64,000 bases of DNA. Source: Roseicyclus marinus. Its GTDB lineage: Bacteria; Pseudomonadota; Alphaproteobacteria; Rhodobacterales; Rhodobacteraceae. Where the stretch lies: contig NZ_AP027266.1 of assembly GCF_036322625.1 (NCBI RefSeq), positions 251,001 to 315,000 on the forward strand, in the 5' to 3' direction. The notes below the pieces were generated by a model. The model searched no databases and was not told the origin of the DNA. It was given only the letters and a program-made list of their open reading frames with translations. Shown here one piece after another: positions 63,364 through 64,000 of the stretch (position 1 is the stretch's first letter; each line of letters begins with the position of its first letter). Both the position numbers and the translations under genes were made by a program.

Positions 63364-64000
63364 TCAGGCCGGCATCTTGACCGTGCGCAGGTAGGGCAGT
63401 TTGACATCCACCTCGCCGAATTTCGCGCGCGCGGCTTCGGTGTCGAGCGACAGGGCGACGATCACGTCCTGCCCGTGGACCCAGTTGGCGGGCGTCGCGA
63501 TGGGCTTGCCCCACGTGGCCTGCAGCGCGTCGAGGGCGCGCAGCACCTCGGCGAAATTGCGACCGACCGACATCGGGTAGGTCAGCATCAGCTGCACCTT
63601 GTGATCGGGCGACACGATGTAGACCACGCGGACCGACGCGCTGTCGGCGGCGGTGCGGCCATCGGGCAGGTAGGCATCGGCGGGCAGCATGTCGAGCGCC
63701 TTGGACACGGCGAGGCTGTCATCGGCGATGATCGGGAAACCGGCCTTGGCGCCCGAGGTCGCCTCGATATCCGATTTCCATTTCACATGCTCTTCGGCCT
63801 TGTCCACGGACAGGCCGATCACCTTGGTCTTGCGCTTGGCCCATTCGTCGGCCAGCTGCGCGACCGCGCCGAATTCCGTGGTGCAGACCGGCGTGAAATC
63901 CTTGGGATGCGAGAACAGGATCAGCCAGCTGTCGCCTTGGAACTCATGCAGCGAAAAGCTGCCCTGATCGGTGTCGACCGCAAGGTCGGGAAAGGTGTCG
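63364..64000 (-). CDS. 1-Cys peroxiredoxin (Prx6 type), start outside window
   Basis: Thiol peroxidase; the frame is open to the window end. The peroxidatic cysteine is in LFSHPKDFTPVCTTEFGA. The Prx6-type C-terminal half is present (GLSVDKAEEHVKW, FPIIADDSLAVSKALDMLP, YPMSVGRNFAEVLRALDALQ, ending YLRTVKMPA), and no resolving cysteine is visible. It should reduce peroxides with help from an outside reductant. The first few residues are missing. Confidence 0.95.
   Translation of the reverse strand, partial: DTFPDLAVDTDQGSFSLHEFQGDSWLILFSHPKDFTPVCTTEFGAVAQLADEWAKRKTKVIGLSVDKAEEHVKWKSDIEATSGAKAGFPIIADDSLAVSKALDMLPADAYLPDGRTAADSASVRVVYIVSPDHKVQLMLTYPMSVGRNFAEVLRALDALQATWGKPIATPANWVHGQDVIVALSLDTEAARAKFGEVDVKLPYLRTVKMPA

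Noticed and set aside
1-64000. tRNA, rRNA, CRISPR arrays, insertion sequences and phage genes.
   Set aside because: I looked for T-loop/acceptor patterns, evenly spaced direct repeats, transposase or integrase motifs, and found none that hold up. The GGTGCGCC repeats are paired hairpins at scattered sites, not an array.

Overview
The window looks like chromosomal DNA of an alphaproteobacterium of the order Rhodobacterales (Roseobacter/Rhodobacter group). The evidence is a high GC content (about two thirds by eye), a dense gene layout with many ATGA/GTGA stop-start overlaps, and several gene orders and families typical of that group: TldE/phosphatase/WaaA/LpxK, DUF3576-LeuS-HolA, porin-YggS-L,D-transpeptidase-RibA, the RsmB-heparinase-PurH-LspA-DUF3035-M16-M16-MutL-RmuC string, and RbfA-TruB-RpsO-Pnp. 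No rRNA, tRNA, CRISPR array, insertion sequence or prophage was recognised.

Layout. 1-6 kb: end of a CaiB-type CoA-transferase, then a reverse-strand lipid A/KDO set (lpxK, waaA) with a phosphatase and pmbA/tldE. 6-17 kb: DUF2125 protein, SDR and crotonase pair, HNH nuclease, flavoprotein, GST, holA, leuS, DUF3576 lipoprotein and a major porin. 17-24 kb: a candidate 44-residue secreted peptide, YggS-type PLP protein, L,D-transpeptidase, ribA, an OmpR-type (CenR-like) response regulator followed by a possible short sRNA with an FNR-like site, exonuclease III, a thioredoxin-TPR protein, a LON-domain protein and a Trm112-like protein. 24-37 kb: UbiH-type hydroxylase, amidase, dapC, ftsK, lolA, lytic transglycosylase, AEC transporter, hspQ, GGT-family enzyme, an RsbW/STAS pair and a thiolase. 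37-51 kb: the long reverse-strand string rsmB to rmuC, plus an SDHAF4-like protein and dapB. 51-59 kb: rbfA, a glycosidase-like protein, truB, DUF1643, a haloacetate dehalogenase-like hydrolase, a membrane-anchored RTX protein, rpsO and pnp. 59-60.4 kb: a single AT-rich foreign-looking gene. 60.4-64 kb: PhoX-type phosphatase, a second L,D-transpeptidase and the end of a 1-Cys peroxiredoxin.

Functional themes are the cell envelope (lpxK, waaA, lolA, lspA, porin, two L,D-transpeptidases, lytic transglycosylase, dapB/dapC, ftsK) and information processing (leuS, holA, mutL, rmuC, rbfA, truB, rpsO, pnp, rsmB).

The most interesting non-standard signals are: a dispersed pair of inverted GGTGCGCC repeats found at four of twelve convergent gene junctions, with compensating changes between arms; the tiny secreted-peptide gene with its own strong terminator; the FNR-like box plus anti-Shine-Dalgarno motif plus terminator after the response regulator; the AT-rich orphan gene downstream of pnp; and an apparently missing lptE between leuS and holA.
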